Notes: generated from the letters alone by a model not told the origin. DNA of 64,000 bases from Pseudoxanthomonas gei (GCF_010119615.1 NZ_QOVG01000003.1:62001-126000), one strand, 5' to 3'. Counted from the stretch's first letter, positions 27,800-37,134 are shown. Numbers and translations: made by a program.

Positions 27800-28696
27800 T
27801 CATTGGTTAAATTTGCCTGCAGCCAAGAGATGCCCGGCAATATCGGCAATGATGGCGCCGGCCACGTCCTCGCCACATGCCTGCTCGATGCCCTCCAGTC
27901 CCGGGGTCGAATTGACCTCCAGGACCAGGGGGCCGCGGCTGGAGCGGATCAGGTCGACACCGGCCACGCTCAGCCCCAGCACGCGTGCGGCGCGCAGGGC
28001 GACGTCGACCTCGTCGGTGCTGGCAAGGACGCTTTCGGCCACGCCACCACGATGCAGGTTGGACCGGAAGTCACCTTCGGGCGCCTGCCGGCGCATCGCC
28101 GCCACCACCCGGTCGCCGACCACGAAGCAGCGAAGGTCGGCGCCCTGGGCCTCGCCGATGAATTCCTGGACCACGAAATTGGCGTACAGGCCGCGCAGGG
28201 CCTCGACCACGCTGCGGGAGGCCGAGGGTTTCTCGGTCAGCATCACCCCGGCGCCCTGCGTGCCCTCGTTGAGCTTGATCACGTGCGGCGGCGGGCCGAG
28301 CATCGACAGCAGGTCGACCGTGTCGTCCGGGTTGTCGCCAAACACGGTGATCGGCATGCCGATGCCCTGCGCGGCCAGCAACTGGTGCGCGCGCAGCTTG
28401 TCACGCGCGCGCAGGATGGCGTCCGAGGGGTTGGGGGTATGGCTGCCCATCAGTTCGAACTGGCGCAGCACGGCCGTGCCATAGCGGGTGATGGATGCGC
28501 CGATGCGCGGGATCACCGCGTCATACCCGGAAATAGGTTTGCCCTTGTAATGCATGCTGAAGCCATCGCTGGCGATGCGCATGTAGCAACGCAGCGGATC
28601 GAGCACGCGCACGGTGTGGCCGCGCGTGCGCGCTGCTTCCACCAGCCGGCGCGTCGAATACAGCTTGCTGTTGCGGGACAGGATTGCGAGTTTCAC
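27800..28696 (-). CDS. rimK: RimK-family ATP-grasp ligase
   Basis: 298 residues, the usual RimK length. RimK adds glutamate residues to the C-terminus of ribosomal protein S6. The ATP-grasp fold is visible: [32 protein letters not shown] (ATP loop), [20 protein letters not shown] and the metal/ATP end [20 protein letters not shown] with its acidic ligands. The start is GTG at 28696. The gene begins 40 bases behind a tRNA-Gly on the same strand, so it may be transcribed as part of the tRNA operon. Confidence 0.93.
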   Translation of the reverse strand: MKLAILSRNSKLYSTRRLVEAARTRGHTVRVLDPLRCYMRIASDGFSMHYKGKPISGYDAVIPRIGASITRYGTAVLRQFELMGSHTPNPSDAILRARDKLRAHQLLAAQGIGMPITVFGDNPDDTVDLLSMLGPPPHVIKLNEGTQGAGVMLTEKPSASRSVVEALRGLYANFVVQEFIGEAQGADLRCFVVGDRVVAAMRRQAPEGDFRSNLHRGGVAESVLASTDEVDVALRAARVLGLSVAGVDLIRSSRGPLVLEVNSTPGLEGIEQACGEDVAGAIIADIAGHLLAAGKFNQ

Positions 28697-28736
28697 CGTG
28701 GCCGCCTGCTGGGAAAAGTCGCCGGAAGGCGAGCCA

Positions 28737-28810
28737 TGGAGCGGGTGAAGGGAATCGAACCCTCGTCAGTAGCTTGGGAAGCTACAGCTCTACCATTGAG
28801 CTACACCCGC
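28737..28810 (-). tRNA. tRNA-Gly(UCC)
   Basis: 74 bases with encoded CCA. The acceptor stem is GCGGGTG/CACCCGC, the D-loop region TAGCTCAATGGTAGAGC, the anticodon stem-loop GTAGCTTCCCAAGCTAC with anticodon TCC, and the T-arm GAGGGTTCGATTCCCTT. Discriminator base T73 precedes the CCA. Confidence 0.97.
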
Positions 28811-28943
28811 GTTGCGCCAAGAGCTACGCGGGAAAATCCGCGCAGCAAGAGCATGCGGCAAAAGTTTAGTCGGCGCGCGCCCGGCGGCGCAATGCATGCG
28901 TGCCGGGCGGCGAGGTCGCGATGCGGACGGAAGACCCGCCGCT

Positions 28944-30710
28944 TCAGAATCCACCACTCAAGGTCAGGAACAGGCCGGCGTTTCTGCCGCCCTGCTGCGC
29001 CACCAGGGCGGTGGCGCCGAAATCGGCATTCAAGCCACCCCAGCGCGTGCGCGCGCCCAGCAACACGGTGCCATAACTGCGATCGACCCCCAGCCCGGGG
29101 ACCGCGAACACGCCGCTGACCGGAATCGAGTTCAGGCTGGCGAACGCTTCATCGGGCGAGCCCTCGAATTCGTGGTCGAAGGTCACCCGCGCATACGGCG
29201 CCAGCGTTGCCCCGGCGTTGTAGCGCACCTGCCAGCCCAGGCTGCCGACCAGCGAGTCGTAATCCTGCTGCGGGTAGGAAAGGGCGGTGGCCAGGGTGCC
29301 GGCCTCCGCATAGCCGTCGACCTCGATCTTCTGCGAAAGCACGCCCAGCACCGGTCCGTGGGTGATCACGCCGTCGACGAACTCGAAGCCCGCATTGAGG
29401 CCGACGCTGAGGTTGCTGCCGTCGGGCGAGCCGGAGTGCTGCCGCGTGCTGATGCCCAGGTGCAGGTTGCGTTCCACGTCGAAGGCCAGCTTGGAGTAAC
29501 TGACCTGGCCGTTGATCCATGCCGACTCGCCATACCAGCCGGCGAAGGCGCCCAGCGTGGATTCGGTCTGGCGGAACTCGCCGGCGTCGTGGCCGTAGTC
29601 CTGGGTGCCCCGGCCGTAGCCCAGGAAGCCACCGAACACCATGTTCCCGCGCGACCAGTCGATGCCGAAGGTGCCCGCAGGGGTCGTGCCCTCGTAGGAG
29701 TCGCCGTGATCCTGCTTTTGCCAGTCGCCGCGCACGTCGCCCCACCAGCGCGTGCCTTCGGCCAGGGGCGCAGTGCCCACGTGCAGGGCGACGCGGTCAG
29801 CGCGCGAACGGCCGGTGGTGGCGGCCGAATGCGGCAGCATCGCCACCTGGCGCGGACCTTCGAGCACCGACACCGCGTAATCGGCCAGGATCCGGTGGGT
29901 GGCGCTGCTGGGGTGCACGCCATCGGCAAACACGTAGGTCTGGTCGGCGCCGGGCACCACATAGTTGGCGGGCGTGCAGGTCAGCGAGCTGCCCGGGCAG
30001 GCCGTGCCGGTGGTGTTGGTGAAACCGTAGCGCGCGGCGTCGGCCACGATCTCCTGCTGCAGCTGGAAGGTATTGAGCGGGATGACCCGCAGGCCGGCAT
30101 TGGCCAGCCCGTTGAATATCTGCTGGTTGAAGGAATTGGCGACCCCCGTGGCGGCCGCGCCCAGGCCGGCGCCCAGTGCAAACGGGGTCAGTCCCGCGTC
30201 GGGAATCGTGGGCACCAGGATGTAGCGCGCCCCGGCATCGTGCAGGTGCCCAACGGCCTCGACCATCTGCATGCCCACCGGCGCGAAGATGTCGAAGGCC
30301 AGCAGGTCATTGCCTCCGCCCCAGACCGTGTACAGGGCATCCGGGTCGGCGACCCCGCCATGGCTGGAGAGGTACTGGTCGATCTGGGCGGTCACCGGAA
30401 TGGCATTGGCGACCGGTGTATCCAGGCGCGCGCCCCCGATGGCGTAGTTGGTGCCCCCCTGGTTGTCGGTGGTCGCGTCGGTGCCGTAGTGGTCGGCGAC
30501 CCATTGCGCCCAGACCCATCCCGGATTGGTGGTGAAGCGGCCGGCCTGGGCGCGGATGTTGGCAGGCAGCGTGTTCTGGAAATGGCCGGAGTCGGTCAGG
30601 CTGTCGCCGAAGAAGTAGGTTTGCGAGTAAACGTCCTGCGCCAGCGCCGGTGCGGCGGCAACCGCAAGGGCCAGGGCAAGCAGGGTGCGAACGGGACGGG
30701 CGGACTTCAT
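28944..30710 (-). CDS. autotransporter GDSL esterase (EstA-like)
   Basis: 588 residues from the ATG at 30710. Order: signal peptide (residues 1-24, ending APALA); a GDSL/SGNH hydrolase passenger (FFGDSLTDSG with nucleophile S37, GGGNDLL with the block III Asn, and DGVHPSSATH with D263 and H266 as the other catalytic residues); then a C-terminal autotransporter beta-barrel (about 320-588) ending in an aromatic residue (TLSGGF), as outer-membrane proteins do. Homologues such as Pseudomonas EstA display the esterase on the cell surface. A 27-residue upstream extension was rejected because the signal peptide starts at MKSARP. Confidence 0.93.
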   Translation of the reverse strand: MKSARPVRTLLALALAVAAAPALAQDVYSQTYFFGDSLTDSGHFQNTLPANIRAQAGRFTTNPGWVWAQWVADHYGTDATTDNQGGTNYAIGGARLDTPVANAIPVTAQIDQYLSSHGGVADPDALYTVWGGGNDLLAFDIFAPVGMQMVEAVGHLHDAGARYILVPTIPDAGLTPFALGAGLGAAATGVANSFNQQIFNGLANAGLRVIPLNTFQLQQEIVADAARYGFTNTTGTACPGSSLTCTPANYVVPGADQTYVFADGVHPSSATHRILADYAVSVLEGPRQVAMLPHSAATTGRSRADRVALHVGTAPLAEGTRWWGDVRGDWQKQDHGDSYEGTTPAGTFGIDWSRGNMVFGGFLGYGRGTQDYGHDAGEFRQTESTLGAFAGWYGESAWINGQVSYSKLAFDVERNLHLGISTRQHSGSPDGSNLSVGLNAGFEFVDGVITHGPVLGVLSQKIEVDGYAEAGTLATALSYPQQDYDSLVGSLGWQVRYNAGATLAPYARVTFDHEFEGSPDEAFASLNSIPVSGVFAVPGLGVDRSYGTVLLGARTRWGGLNADFGATALVAQQGGRNAGLFLTLSGGF

Positions 30711-30842
30711 GCAGCATCTCCAGGAAAAAAGTGTGGCCATGGGCCTGTGCCGGCATGGTACGTACGGCGGCGTATAGCGACATGGTTTCATCTCGCCCTC
30801 CCCCGCTCACGCTGCGATGCGTCATGCGCGGCGCCGATGCGG

Positions 30843-30848
30843 CAAAAT
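30843..30848 (+). promoter_or_regulatory. -10 box for a leaderless thiS transcript
   Basis: CAAAAT ends seven bases before the A of the thiS ATG (30855). There is no Shine-Dalgarno sequence between, and no TPP riboswitch in the gap. Confidence 0.4.
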
Positions 30849-30854
30849 GCCCGC

Positions 30855-31055
30855 ATGCAGATCGAACTCAACGGCCAGCCGCGCCACATCCCCGAAGCCA
30901 TTACGCTGGCGCAACTGCTTGCCGGCGAGGGCCTGGCCGAACGGCGCGTGGCAGTGGAGGTCAACGGCGAGATCGTGCCACGCGGCCAGCACGCCACCCA
31001 CGCACTGGGCCCGGGCGACCGCGTCGAGGTCGTGCATGCGCTGGGAGGCGGCTGA
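30855..31055 (+). CDS. thiS: sulfur carrier protein ThiS
   Basis: 66 residues with the ubiquitin-like beta-grasp pattern (MQIELNGQPRHI, VAVEVNGEIVPR, GDRVEVVHALGGG) and the obligatory C-terminal Gly-Gly, which is adenylated and turned into a thiocarboxylate. It donates sulfur to the thiazole of thiamin through ThiG, encoded 57 bases downstream. Confidence 0.95.
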   Translation: MQIELNGQPRHIPEAITLAQLLAGEGLAERRVAVEVNGEIVPRGQHATHALGPGDRVEVVHALGGG

Positions 31056-31100
31056 AGCACGCTCGCCAGCCACAGGGCACATGGGCGCGGACACATGGGC

Positions 31101-31106
31101 GATAAT
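31101..31106 (+). promoter_or_regulatory. -10 box for a leaderless thiG transcript
   Basis: GATAAT ends seven bases before the A of the ATG at 31113. If used, the upstream in-frame ATG at 31095 would be outside the message, which supports 31113 as the start. Confidence 0.45.
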
Positions 31107-31112
31107 CCACCC

Positions 31113-31919
31113 ATGAATCAGCCGATCAATCCACCCAGCAACTCCGACCCGCTCATCATCGCCGGCAAGTCCTACCACTCGCGCCTGCTCACCGGCACCG
31201 GCAAGTTCAAGGATTTCGACGAAACCCGCCGCGCCACCGATGCCGCGGGCGCGCAGATCGTCACCGTCGCCATCCGCCGCACCAACCTGGGCCAGTCGCC
31301 CAACGAGCCCAACCTGCTCGACGTGCTGCCGCCCGACCGCTACACCCTGCTGCCCAACACCGCCGGCTGCTATACCGCCGAAGACGCCGTGCGCACCTGC
31401 CGGCTGGCGCGCGAGCTGCTGGATGGCCACACCCTGGTGAAACTGGAAGTGCTGGGCGACCAGCGCACTTTGTTCCCCGACGTGATCGGCACCCTGAAGG
31501 CGGCCGAACAGTTGGTCGCCGATGGTTTCCAGGTCATGGTCTATACCAGCGACGATCCCATCCTGGCCAAGCGCCTGGAGGAAATCGGCTGCGTGGCGGT
31601 GATGCCGCTGGCCGCGCCGATCGGCTCGGGCCTCGGCATCCAGAACCGCTACAACCTGCTTGAGATCATCGAGAACGCCAAGGTGCCGATCATCGTCGAC
31701 GCCGGCGTGGGCACCGCATCCGACGCCGCCATCGCCATGGAGCTGGGTTGTGATGGCGTACTCATGAACACGGCGATCGCGGGCGCACGCGACCCGGTCC
31801 TGATGGCCAGTGCGATGCGGAAGGCGGTCGAAGCCGGACGCGAGGCCTTCCTGGCCGGGCGCATTCCCCGCAAGCGCTACGCCAGTGCGTCCTCGCCGGT
31901 GGACGGATTGATCGGCTGA
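31113..31919 (+). CDS. thiG: thiazole synthase ThiG
   Basis: 268 residues; a TIM barrel that condenses 1-deoxy-xylulose 5-phosphate, dehydroglycine and ThiS sulfur into thiazole phosphate. [11 protein letters not shown], the [21 protein letters not shown] block, the Schiff-base lysine in [22 protein letters not shown] and [11 protein letters not shown] are all standard. The next gene trmB starts two bases after the stop, so they are co-transcribed. Confidence 0.96.
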   Translation: MNQPINPPSNSDPLIIAGKSYHSRLLTGTGKFKDFDETRRATDAAGAQIVTVAIRRTNLGQSPNEPNLLDVLPPDRYTLLPNTAGCYTAEDAVRTCRLARELLDGHTLVKLEVLGDQRTLFPDVIGTLKAAEQLVADGFQVMVYTSDDPILAKRLEEIGCVAVMPLAAPIGSGLGIQNRYNLLEIIENAKVPIIVDAGVGTASDAAIAMELGCDGVLMNTAIAGARDPVLMASAMRKAVEAGREAFLAGRIPRKRYASASSPVDGLIG

Positions 31920-31920
31920 G

Positions 31921-32685
31921 ATGACCGGCACCGCGCCCAATCCGCCCAAACCCTACACGGCTACCACCGGCCACCGCGCCGTGCGCAGCTTCGTCCTGCG
32001 CCAGGGCCGGTTCACGCCCGCGCAGCAGCGCGCCTTCGATGAGCTGTGGCCGCGTTTCGGGCTGGACTTCATGCGGCCCGAAGGCAGCGGCACCCCGCGC
32101 GATTTCGACCAGGTTTTCGGGCGTGCGGCGCCAAGAGTGATGGAGATTGGTTTTGGCAATGGCGATGCGCTGCGCTTTGCCGCCGCCCAGGATCCGTCAC
32201 GCGACTATCTGGGCATCGAAGTGCATGCGCCCGGCGTGGGCCGCCTGCTGAATGCGCTGGAAACAGACAACGCCACGCATGTGCGGCTGTACCACCACGA
32301 CGCGGTGGAAGTGCTGCGCGATGACATCGCCGAAGGCTCGCTCGACGAAGTCCGCATCTATTTCCCCGACCCCTGGCACAAGAAGCGCCACAACAAGCGC
32401 CGCCTGATCCAGCCGGAGTTCGCCGCGCTGCTGGTCTCGCGGCTGCGCCTTGGCGGTCGCCTGCATGCGGCTACCGACTGGCAGGATTACGCCGAGCAGA
32501 TGTGGGACGTGCTGGACGCAACCCCAGGCCTGGAAAACCGCGCCGGACCGCGCGGCCACGTGCCACGCCCGGACTGGCGGCCGCAGACCCATTTCGAGAC
32601 CCGCGGCCAGAAGCTCGGCCATGGGGTGTGGGATCTTCTGTACGACAAGAACCGGGAACGGGAAATGGGGAATGGGGAATCGTAA
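31921..32685 (+). CDS. trmB: tRNA (guanine-N7-)-methyltransferase
   Basis: 254 residues; makes m7G46 in the tRNA variable loop. SAM-binding [12 protein letters not shown] (about 72-83), [13 protein letters not shown], and the signature [17 protein letters not shown] (about 141-157) are present, and WDLLYDKN near the end. The last ten or so residues (RE...MGNGES) are encoded by one arm of an intergenic inverted repeat and are not part of the conserved protein. Coupled to thiG by position. Confidence 0.95.
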   Translation: MTGTAPNPPKPYTATTGHRAVRSFVLRQGRFTPAQQRAFDELWPRFGLDFMRPEGSGTPRDFDQVFGRAAPRVMEIGFGNGDALRFAAAQDPSRDYLGIEVHAPGVGRLLNALETDNATHVRLYHHDAVEVLRDDIAEGSLDEVRIYFPDPWHKKRHNKRRLIQPEFAALLVSRLRLGGRLHAATDWQDYAEQMWDVLDATPGLENRAGPRGHVPRPDWRPQTHFETRGQKLGHGVWDLLYDKNREREMGNGES

Positions 32686-32830
32686 GAGCGTGCGCACCTC
32701 ACTCTCCCGGGCACGACGAGGCACTTGCTCTTTCTCCGTGAACAGCGGACTGCTTGCCGTGTCGGTGATGCATGCAGCATTCGGGATGTGTGTTGTCCAT
32801 TCCCCATTCCCCATTCCCCACTCCCGTCCC
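32654..32830. repeat. inverted repeat of GGGGAATGGGGAAT type around the trmB 3' end
   Basis: The left arm (32654-32682) and the right arm (32797-32826) are near-perfect inverted copies of a purine-rich, seven-base-period sequence (GGGGAAT repeated). About 115 bases of unique sequence with no gene lie between them. The left arm overlaps the trmB end. The overall shape suggests a small non-autonomous intergenic element. Confidence 0.7.
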
Positions 32831-32832
32831 TG

Positions 32833-34689
32833 ATGGACACCGCCCTGACGCTGACCAACGACATGAAGCTCGTCCTCGGGCTGGTCGGCTTCACCATGGC
32901 GATGTTCCTGTTCGAACGCATACGCGCCGACGTGGTCGCGCTGATCGTGCTGGTGATCCTGGGCCTGACCGGGCTGGTGGCGCCCGAAGAACTGTTCGGC
33001 GGCTTCTCCGGCAACGCGGTGATGAGCATCATCGCCACCACCATCCTGGGCGCGGGGCTGGACCGCACCGGCGCACTCAACCGGCTGGCGTCGTGGCTGC
33101 TGCGCCGTGGCCGCGGCGTCGAGCAACGCCTGCTGCTGATGACCACGGCCATTGCCGGACTCAATTCCTCGTTTATGCAGAACCCTTCGGTGATGGCGTT
33201 GTACCTGCCGGTGGCCTCGCGCCTGGCCTCGCGCAGCAGCCTGTCGCTGCAACGCCTGCTGTTGCCGGTTGCGTCTGCCATCGTCATGGGCGGCGCGCTG
33301 ACCATGGTCGGCAATTCACCGCTGATCCTGCTCAACGACCTGCTGGTCTCGGCCAACAACAACCTGCCTTCCGGCATGGCCACCATCGAGCCGCTGCGCA
33401 TGTTCGCGCCGATGCCGGTAGGCCTGGCGCTGATCATCGCCTCCCTGCTGTATTTCCGTTTCCACGGCGACAAGCGCCTGCGCGAGGAGACCGAAACCAG
33501 CGTGGCGCCGGCGCGCACCGAAAGCTATTTCGCCAATACCTATGGCATCGAGGGCGATGTCTTCGAGCTGGTGGTCAGCGCCGAAAGCCCGCTGGTGGGC
33601 ATGTCGCTGGGAGACGCCGAGGCCCTGCACGACGCGCCCCTCATGCTGGCCCTGCAGACCGGCAACGACACCCGCCTGGCGCCACCGGCCGACATGCGCA
33701 TCTGGGTCGGCAGCGTGCTGGGGGTGATGGGTTCGCGCGAAACGGTGCTGGATTTTTCGCAGAACCACTTCCTGCGCCTGTCGTCGCGGCTGCGCCACTT
33801 CGGCGACCTGTTCAACCCGAGCCGCGCGGGTATCTCCGAAGCCGTCATCCCGCCCACTTCGAAATATATCGGCAAGACCGCCGCCGACCTGCGCCTGCGC
33901 AAGCAATCGGGCATCAGCCTGCTGGCGATCAACCGCGACAAGAAGGTTATGCGCGAGGACGTGCGCAAGGTGGCGCTGCGTGCGGGCGACCTGCTGGTGT
34001 TCCACAGCATCTGGCAGGACCTGGCCGTGGCTGCGGAGAGCCGCGATTTCGTGGTGGTCACCGATTACCCCAAGGGTGAGCAACGCCCGCACAAGTTCAA
34101 GATCGCGATGGCCATCTTCGCCATCACCATCCTGATCGCGCTGACCTCGAAGCTGCCGGTCGCGCTGACCCTGATGACCGGCGTGGCCGGCATGCTGGTG
34201 ACCGGCGTGCTGCGCATGGACGAAGCCTATGCCTCGATCAACTGGAGGACGGTGTTCCTGATGGCCGGCCTGATCCCGCTGGGCTGGGCCATGGACAGCA
34301 GCGGTACCGCGGCCTGGGTGGCAGGGCACACGGTCGAGCGACTGCCGGAAGGCATTCCGGTCTGGGTGCTGGAAGTCGCCATCGCGCTGCTGACCACGGC
34401 GTTCTCGCTGGTGATCAGCCATGTGGGCGCGACCATCGTGATGGTGCCGCTGGCGATCAACCTGGCGCTGGCGGCGGGTGGCAACCCCACGGCGTTCGCG
34501 CTGATCGTGGCGCTGTCGGCGTCCAACAACCTGATGACGGCTTCCAACCCCGTCATCTCGATGGTGACCGGCCCGGCCAACTACACCAGCCGGCAGCTGT
34601 GGCGCGTGGGTGGACCGCTGTCACTGATCTACACGGCCGTGGTGGTGCTGGTGATCAACCTGATGTTCTGGTGGACCGGGCGTGGCTGA
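32833..34689 (+). CDS. SLC13-type anion transporter with two RCK_C (TrkA-C) domains
   Basis: 618 residues. Membrane helices in the first third (LVLGLVGFTMAMFLFERIRADVV..., NSSFMQNPSVMALYLPVA, MGGALTMVGNSPLILLND) are typical of the divalent anion/Na+ symporter family. Two soluble TrkA-C-like domains follow (about 240-330 and 340-420). The membrane core resumes from about 425 to the end (SASNNLMTASNPVIS). Substrate unknown; sulfate is one option in this family, given the sulfur-rich context. The ATG at 32833 avoids the repeat. It overlaps the next gene by eight bases. Confidence 0.9.
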   Translation: MDTALTLTNDMKLVLGLVGFTMAMFLFERIRADVVALIVLVILGLTGLVAPEELFGGFSGNAVMSIIATTILGAGLDRTGALNRLASWLLRRGRGVEQRLLLMTTAIAGLNSSFMQNPSVMALYLPVASRLASRSSLSLQRLLLPVASAIVMGGALTMVGNSPLILLNDLLVSANNNLPSGMATIEPLRMFAPMPVGLALIIASLLYFRFHGDKRLREETETSVAPARTESYFANTYGIEGDVFELVVSAESPLVGMSLGDAEALHDAPLMLALQTGNDTRLAPPADMRIWVGSVLGVMGSRETVLDFSQNHFLRLSSRLRHFGDLFNPSRAGISEAVIPPTSKYIGKTAADLRLRKQSGISLLAINRDKKVMREDVRKVALRAGDLLVFHSIWQDLAVAAESRDFVVVTDYPKGEQRPHKFKIAMAIFAITILIALTSKLPVALTLMTGVAGMLVTGVLRMDEAYASINWRTVFLMAGLIPLGWAMDSSGTAAWVAGHTVERLPEGIPVWVLEVAIALLTTAFSLVISHVGATIVMVPLAINLALAAGGNPTAFALIVALSASNNLMTASNPVISMVTGPANYTSRQLWRVGGPLSLIYTAVVVLVINLMFWWTGRG

Positions 34690-35077
34690 GCAGGCTGCCG
34701 CGATGGTGCTCAGGCAGGTCAGCGGCGCGTTCGCGGTCTGCCGCTTGCCTGCGGGCAGCGAGATCCCGCACTGGTTCCATCCGGGAGGATTCGCCTCGAT
34801 ATCGTGGACGGCCGAAGAACTGTCGATCGTCTGCGACGAGGCCATGGTGCCGGAAGACGTGCAATGCGAGCGCGAGTGGAGCTGCCTGGTGCTGCAGGGC
34901 CCGTTCGCCTTCCACATGACCGGCGTGCTGCTGCAGGTACTGCAGCCGCTGGCGCTGGCGAAGATCGGGATCTTCGCCCTGTCCACCTTCGACACCGACT
35001 ACGTGCTGGTCAAGCAGCATGACCTGGAGCCGGCGAAGCGGGCGCTGCGGGAAAGCGGACTGACGGTGCTGCAATAG
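34682..35077 (+). CDS. ACT-domain protein
   Basis: 131 residues, soluble. Two ACT-like halves are visible (GAFAVCRLPAG...SISWTAEELSIVCDE, then CLVLQGPFAF...PLALAKIGIFALSTFDTDYVLV), as in the stand-alone amino-acid-sensing ACT_7-type proteins. The GTG start at 34682 overlaps the end of the transporter by eight bases, implying coupled translation and possibly a regulatory link. It is likely cytoplasmic and binds a small amino acid-like ligand. Confidence 0.78.
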   Translation: MAEQAAAMVLRQVSGAFAVCRLPAGSEIPHWFHPGGFASISWTAEELSIVCDEAMVPEDVQCEREWSCLVLQGPFAFHMTGVLLQVLQPLALAKIGIFALSTFDTDYVLVKQHDLEPAKRALRESGLTVLQ

Positions 35078-35117
35078 GCCTTGCGCTGCGGCGGTGATCC
35101 ATGGAGGCAACTGCGCA

Positions 35118-35444
35118 TCACGCGCTGAGCACTACCTCGCCCTCGCGCACTTCCACGGAGATGGCGCGCAGCGAGTCGCCGCGGCACGGGCCGGCGATGC
35201 AGGTGCCGCCGGCCAGCTCGAACGAGGCGCCATGTGCCGCGCAGACCAGATGGCCTTCCTTGCTTTTCAGGAACTTGCCCGGCGCCCAGTCCAGCCGGCG
35301 CCCGGCGTGCGGGCAGACATTCAGCCAGGCGTGCACGTTGGAACCGCTGCGGTGCAGGATCAGCGACTCGGCAGTGCCGTCCACGACGGCCTCGACTTCC
35401 GCGAAGGAGCCGTCTTCCATTGAATCGAGTGTGATCAGCGACAT
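35118..35444 (-). CDS. Rieske [2Fe-2S] domain protein
   Basis: 108 residues, a lone Rieske ferredoxin. The cluster ligands are C44-x-H46 (CPHAGRRLDW) and C68-x2-H71 (CAAHGASF), about 24 residues apart as expected. No signal peptide, so cytoplasmic. Such proteins serve as electron carriers for oxygenases or in small-molecule reductases; the partner is not adjacent. Convergent with the ACT gene. Confidence 0.9.
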   Translation of the reverse strand: MSLITLDSMEDGSFAEVEAVVDGTAESLILHRSGSNVHAWLNVCPHAGRRLDWAPGKFLKSKEGHLVCAAHGASFELAGGTCIAGPCRGDSLRAISVEVREGEVVLSA

Positions 35445-35532
35445 GGGTTTAACGAACTTCTCACACTGTCATTGTTTCGTCATCCGATACTGCCGCACCG
35501 GCCTCGGCCACATTCTGTCACGACCCGCCCGC

Positions 35533-35811
35533 ATGCCCAGTACCCGTTTCCGCTTTGACAGCTCGCGCCTGCGTTCGGCGTTCGCGCCGCGCAAGCCACG
35601 CCATCCCTTGTTGCGCCTTGGCTTCGGGTTGGCGGGACTGGCATTGCTGTGCCTGCTGGTGTTCTTCTCGGTGTTCGTGGGCGCGGCCATGATCGTGGCG
35701 GGACTTGCGTGGAAGCTGCTCGGCCAGCGGGGCAAACCCATCGCAGTGCGCGATGCCAGCGTAATGGATGGCGAATACCGCGTCGTGCGCAAGCCGGCGC
35801 TGCCGATCTGA
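35533..35811 (+). CDS. small single-helix membrane protein, function unknown
   Basis: 92 residues. A basic N-terminus is followed by a long hydrophobic helix (LGFGLAGLALLCLLVFFSVF, residues about 29-60) and a basic soluble tail with a DGEYRVVRKP segment. There is no recognised family. The ATG at 35533 lies just after a divergent gap shared with the Rieske gene. A plausible small envelope protein. Confidence 0.65.
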   Translation: MPSTRFRFDSSRLRSAFAPRKPRHPLLRLGFGLAGLALLCLLVFFSVFVGAAMIVAGLAWKLLGQRGKPIAVRDASVMDGEYRVVRKPALPI

Positions 35812-35935
35812 CCGCACGCACCCTGGCTGCGCGCACCCGATTACGCGCACAGGCCATCCCCACCGGTGCTGCCTCTCGGCCGTTCGGCGCGGCCTGGCTT
35901 AAACTCCCGCGTCTCCCCACAGCGACGCCTGCCCG

Positions 35936-36643
35936 ATGACCGACCTGATTCCGACCCCCGCGCAGGCGCGCGTCCCCGTCCGTGGCGGCGGTACCTTCCC
36001 GGTGCGGCGCATCTATTGCGTGGGCCGCAACTTCGCCGACCATGCACGTGAGATGGGTGCGGTGGCACCTGCCTCGAAGGCCGAGCGCGGCCAGCCGGTG
36101 TTCTTCCTCAAGCCGGCCGACGCGGTGGTCACCGGCAATGCAAATGTTCCCTACCCGCCCGGTACCCGCGACCTGCATCACGAAGTGGAGCTGGTGGTGG
36201 CGATAGGCATCGATGCCGCTCCCGGCGTGATCGCGCTGGAGGATGCACCGGCGCTCATATTCGCCTATGGCGTAGGCCTGGACCTCACCCGCCGCGACCT
36301 GCAGGGTGCAGCCAAGGCCAAGGGATTGCCGTGGGATACGGGCAAGGGCTTCGATCATTCGGCCCCGGTCAGCGAGCTGGTGCCCGCCGCAGAGGTGGAC
36401 GCGCTGGCCGACCGCAGCCTGACCCTGGTGGTCAACGACAGCGTGCGCCAGCAGGGCAGCCTGCACGACCTGATCTGGGACGTGCCGGACATCCTGCATG
36501 AGCTGTCGAAGCTGTTCGCATTGAAGGCCGGCGACCTGGTATTCATGGGCACGCCCGCCGGCGTGGGGCCACTGCTTCCAGGCGACGCGTTCGTCGCCAC
36601 GCTGGAAGGCGTCGCCGAACTCCGCGGCCGCATCACCGCCTGA
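35936..36643 (+). CDS. fumarylacetoacetate hydrolase family protein
   Basis: 235 residues, the small YcgM/acylpyruvase type. The metal site is visible: E83 and E85 in HHEVELVVAIG and D116 in GVGLDLTRRDLQG; the KGFDHSAP and FMGTPAGVGPL motifs are also present. Members hydrolyse acylpyruvates or decarboxylate oxaloacetate; the exact substrate is uncertain. A TAAACT -10-like box sits upstream at about 35899. Confidence 0.9.
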   Translation: MTDLIPTPAQARVPVRGGGTFPVRRIYCVGRNFADHAREMGAVAPASKAERGQPVFFLKPADAVVTGNANVPYPPGTRDLHHEVELVVAIGIDAAPGVIALEDAPALIFAYGVGLDLTRRDLQGAAKAKGLPWDTGKGFDHSAPVSELVPAAEVDALADRSLTLVVNDSVRQQGSLHDLIWDVPDILHELSKLFALKAGDLVFMGTPAGVGPLLPGDAFVATLEGVAELRGRITA

Positions 36644-36655
36644 TCGGCATTGCGA

Positions 36656-36661
36656 TATAGT
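36656..36661 (+). promoter_or_regulatory. -10 box for mscL
   Basis: TATAGT, preceded by an AT-rich stretch, 44 bases before the mscL ATG. An ACGGAGG ribosome-binding site follows at about 36692. Confidence 0.45.
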
Positions 36662-36704
36662 CCGTCCGCACGGGCGCGCCAGCGCCCATCAACGGAGGTT
36701 CCCA

Positions 36705-37109
36705 ATGGGCATGATCAGCGAATTCAAGGAATTCATTGCGCGGGGCAACGTCATCGACCTGGCCACGGCCGTGGTGATCGGCGCGGCGTTCGGCAAGATC
36801 GTCACCGCGCTGGTGGACGGCATCGTGATGCCGGTCATTGGTTACCTGACCGGCGGGGTCAGCGTCAGTGACTGGAAGTACGTGCTCAGCCCTGCCTCGA
36901 TGGACGCGGCCGGCAAGGAAGTCGCTGAAGTAGCGATCCGCTACGGCGCCTTCATCCAGACCTTGATCGATTTCCTGTTGATCGCGTTTGTCATCTTCCT
37001 GGTGCTGAAGGCTTACAACCGCATGCGCAAACCGGCGGAAGAGCCCGCGGTGGCGACTCCCGAGGACGTGCTGCTGCTGCGCGAGATACGCGATTCCCTG
37101 AAGCGCTGA
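36705..37109 (+). CDS. mscL: large-conductance mechanosensitive channel
   Basis: 134 residues. An N-terminal amphipathic helix (SEFKEFIARGN), TM1 with the conserved pore-lining segment (VIDLATAVVIGAAFGKIV, about 17-34), a periplasmic loop, TM2 (about 82-102) and a charged cytoplasmic bundle at the end are all present. It opens under membrane tension to release solutes in osmotic downshock. A strong ribosome-binding site and its own terminator make it a single-gene unit. Confidence 0.97.
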   Translation: MGMISEFKEFIARGNVIDLATAVVIGAAFGKIVTALVDGIVMPVIGYLTGGVSVSDWKYVLSPASMDAAGKEVAEVAIRYGAFIQTLIDFLLIAFVIFLVLKAYNRMRKPAEEPAVATPEDVLLLREIRDSLKR

Positions 37110-37134
37110 CACCGACCCGCTTCACATCGCGCCA

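Noticed and set aside
30711-30854. TPP riboswitch before thiS
   Set aside because: No CTGAGA or paired ACCTGA-type blocks occur in the gap; a -10 box lies right at the start codon instead.
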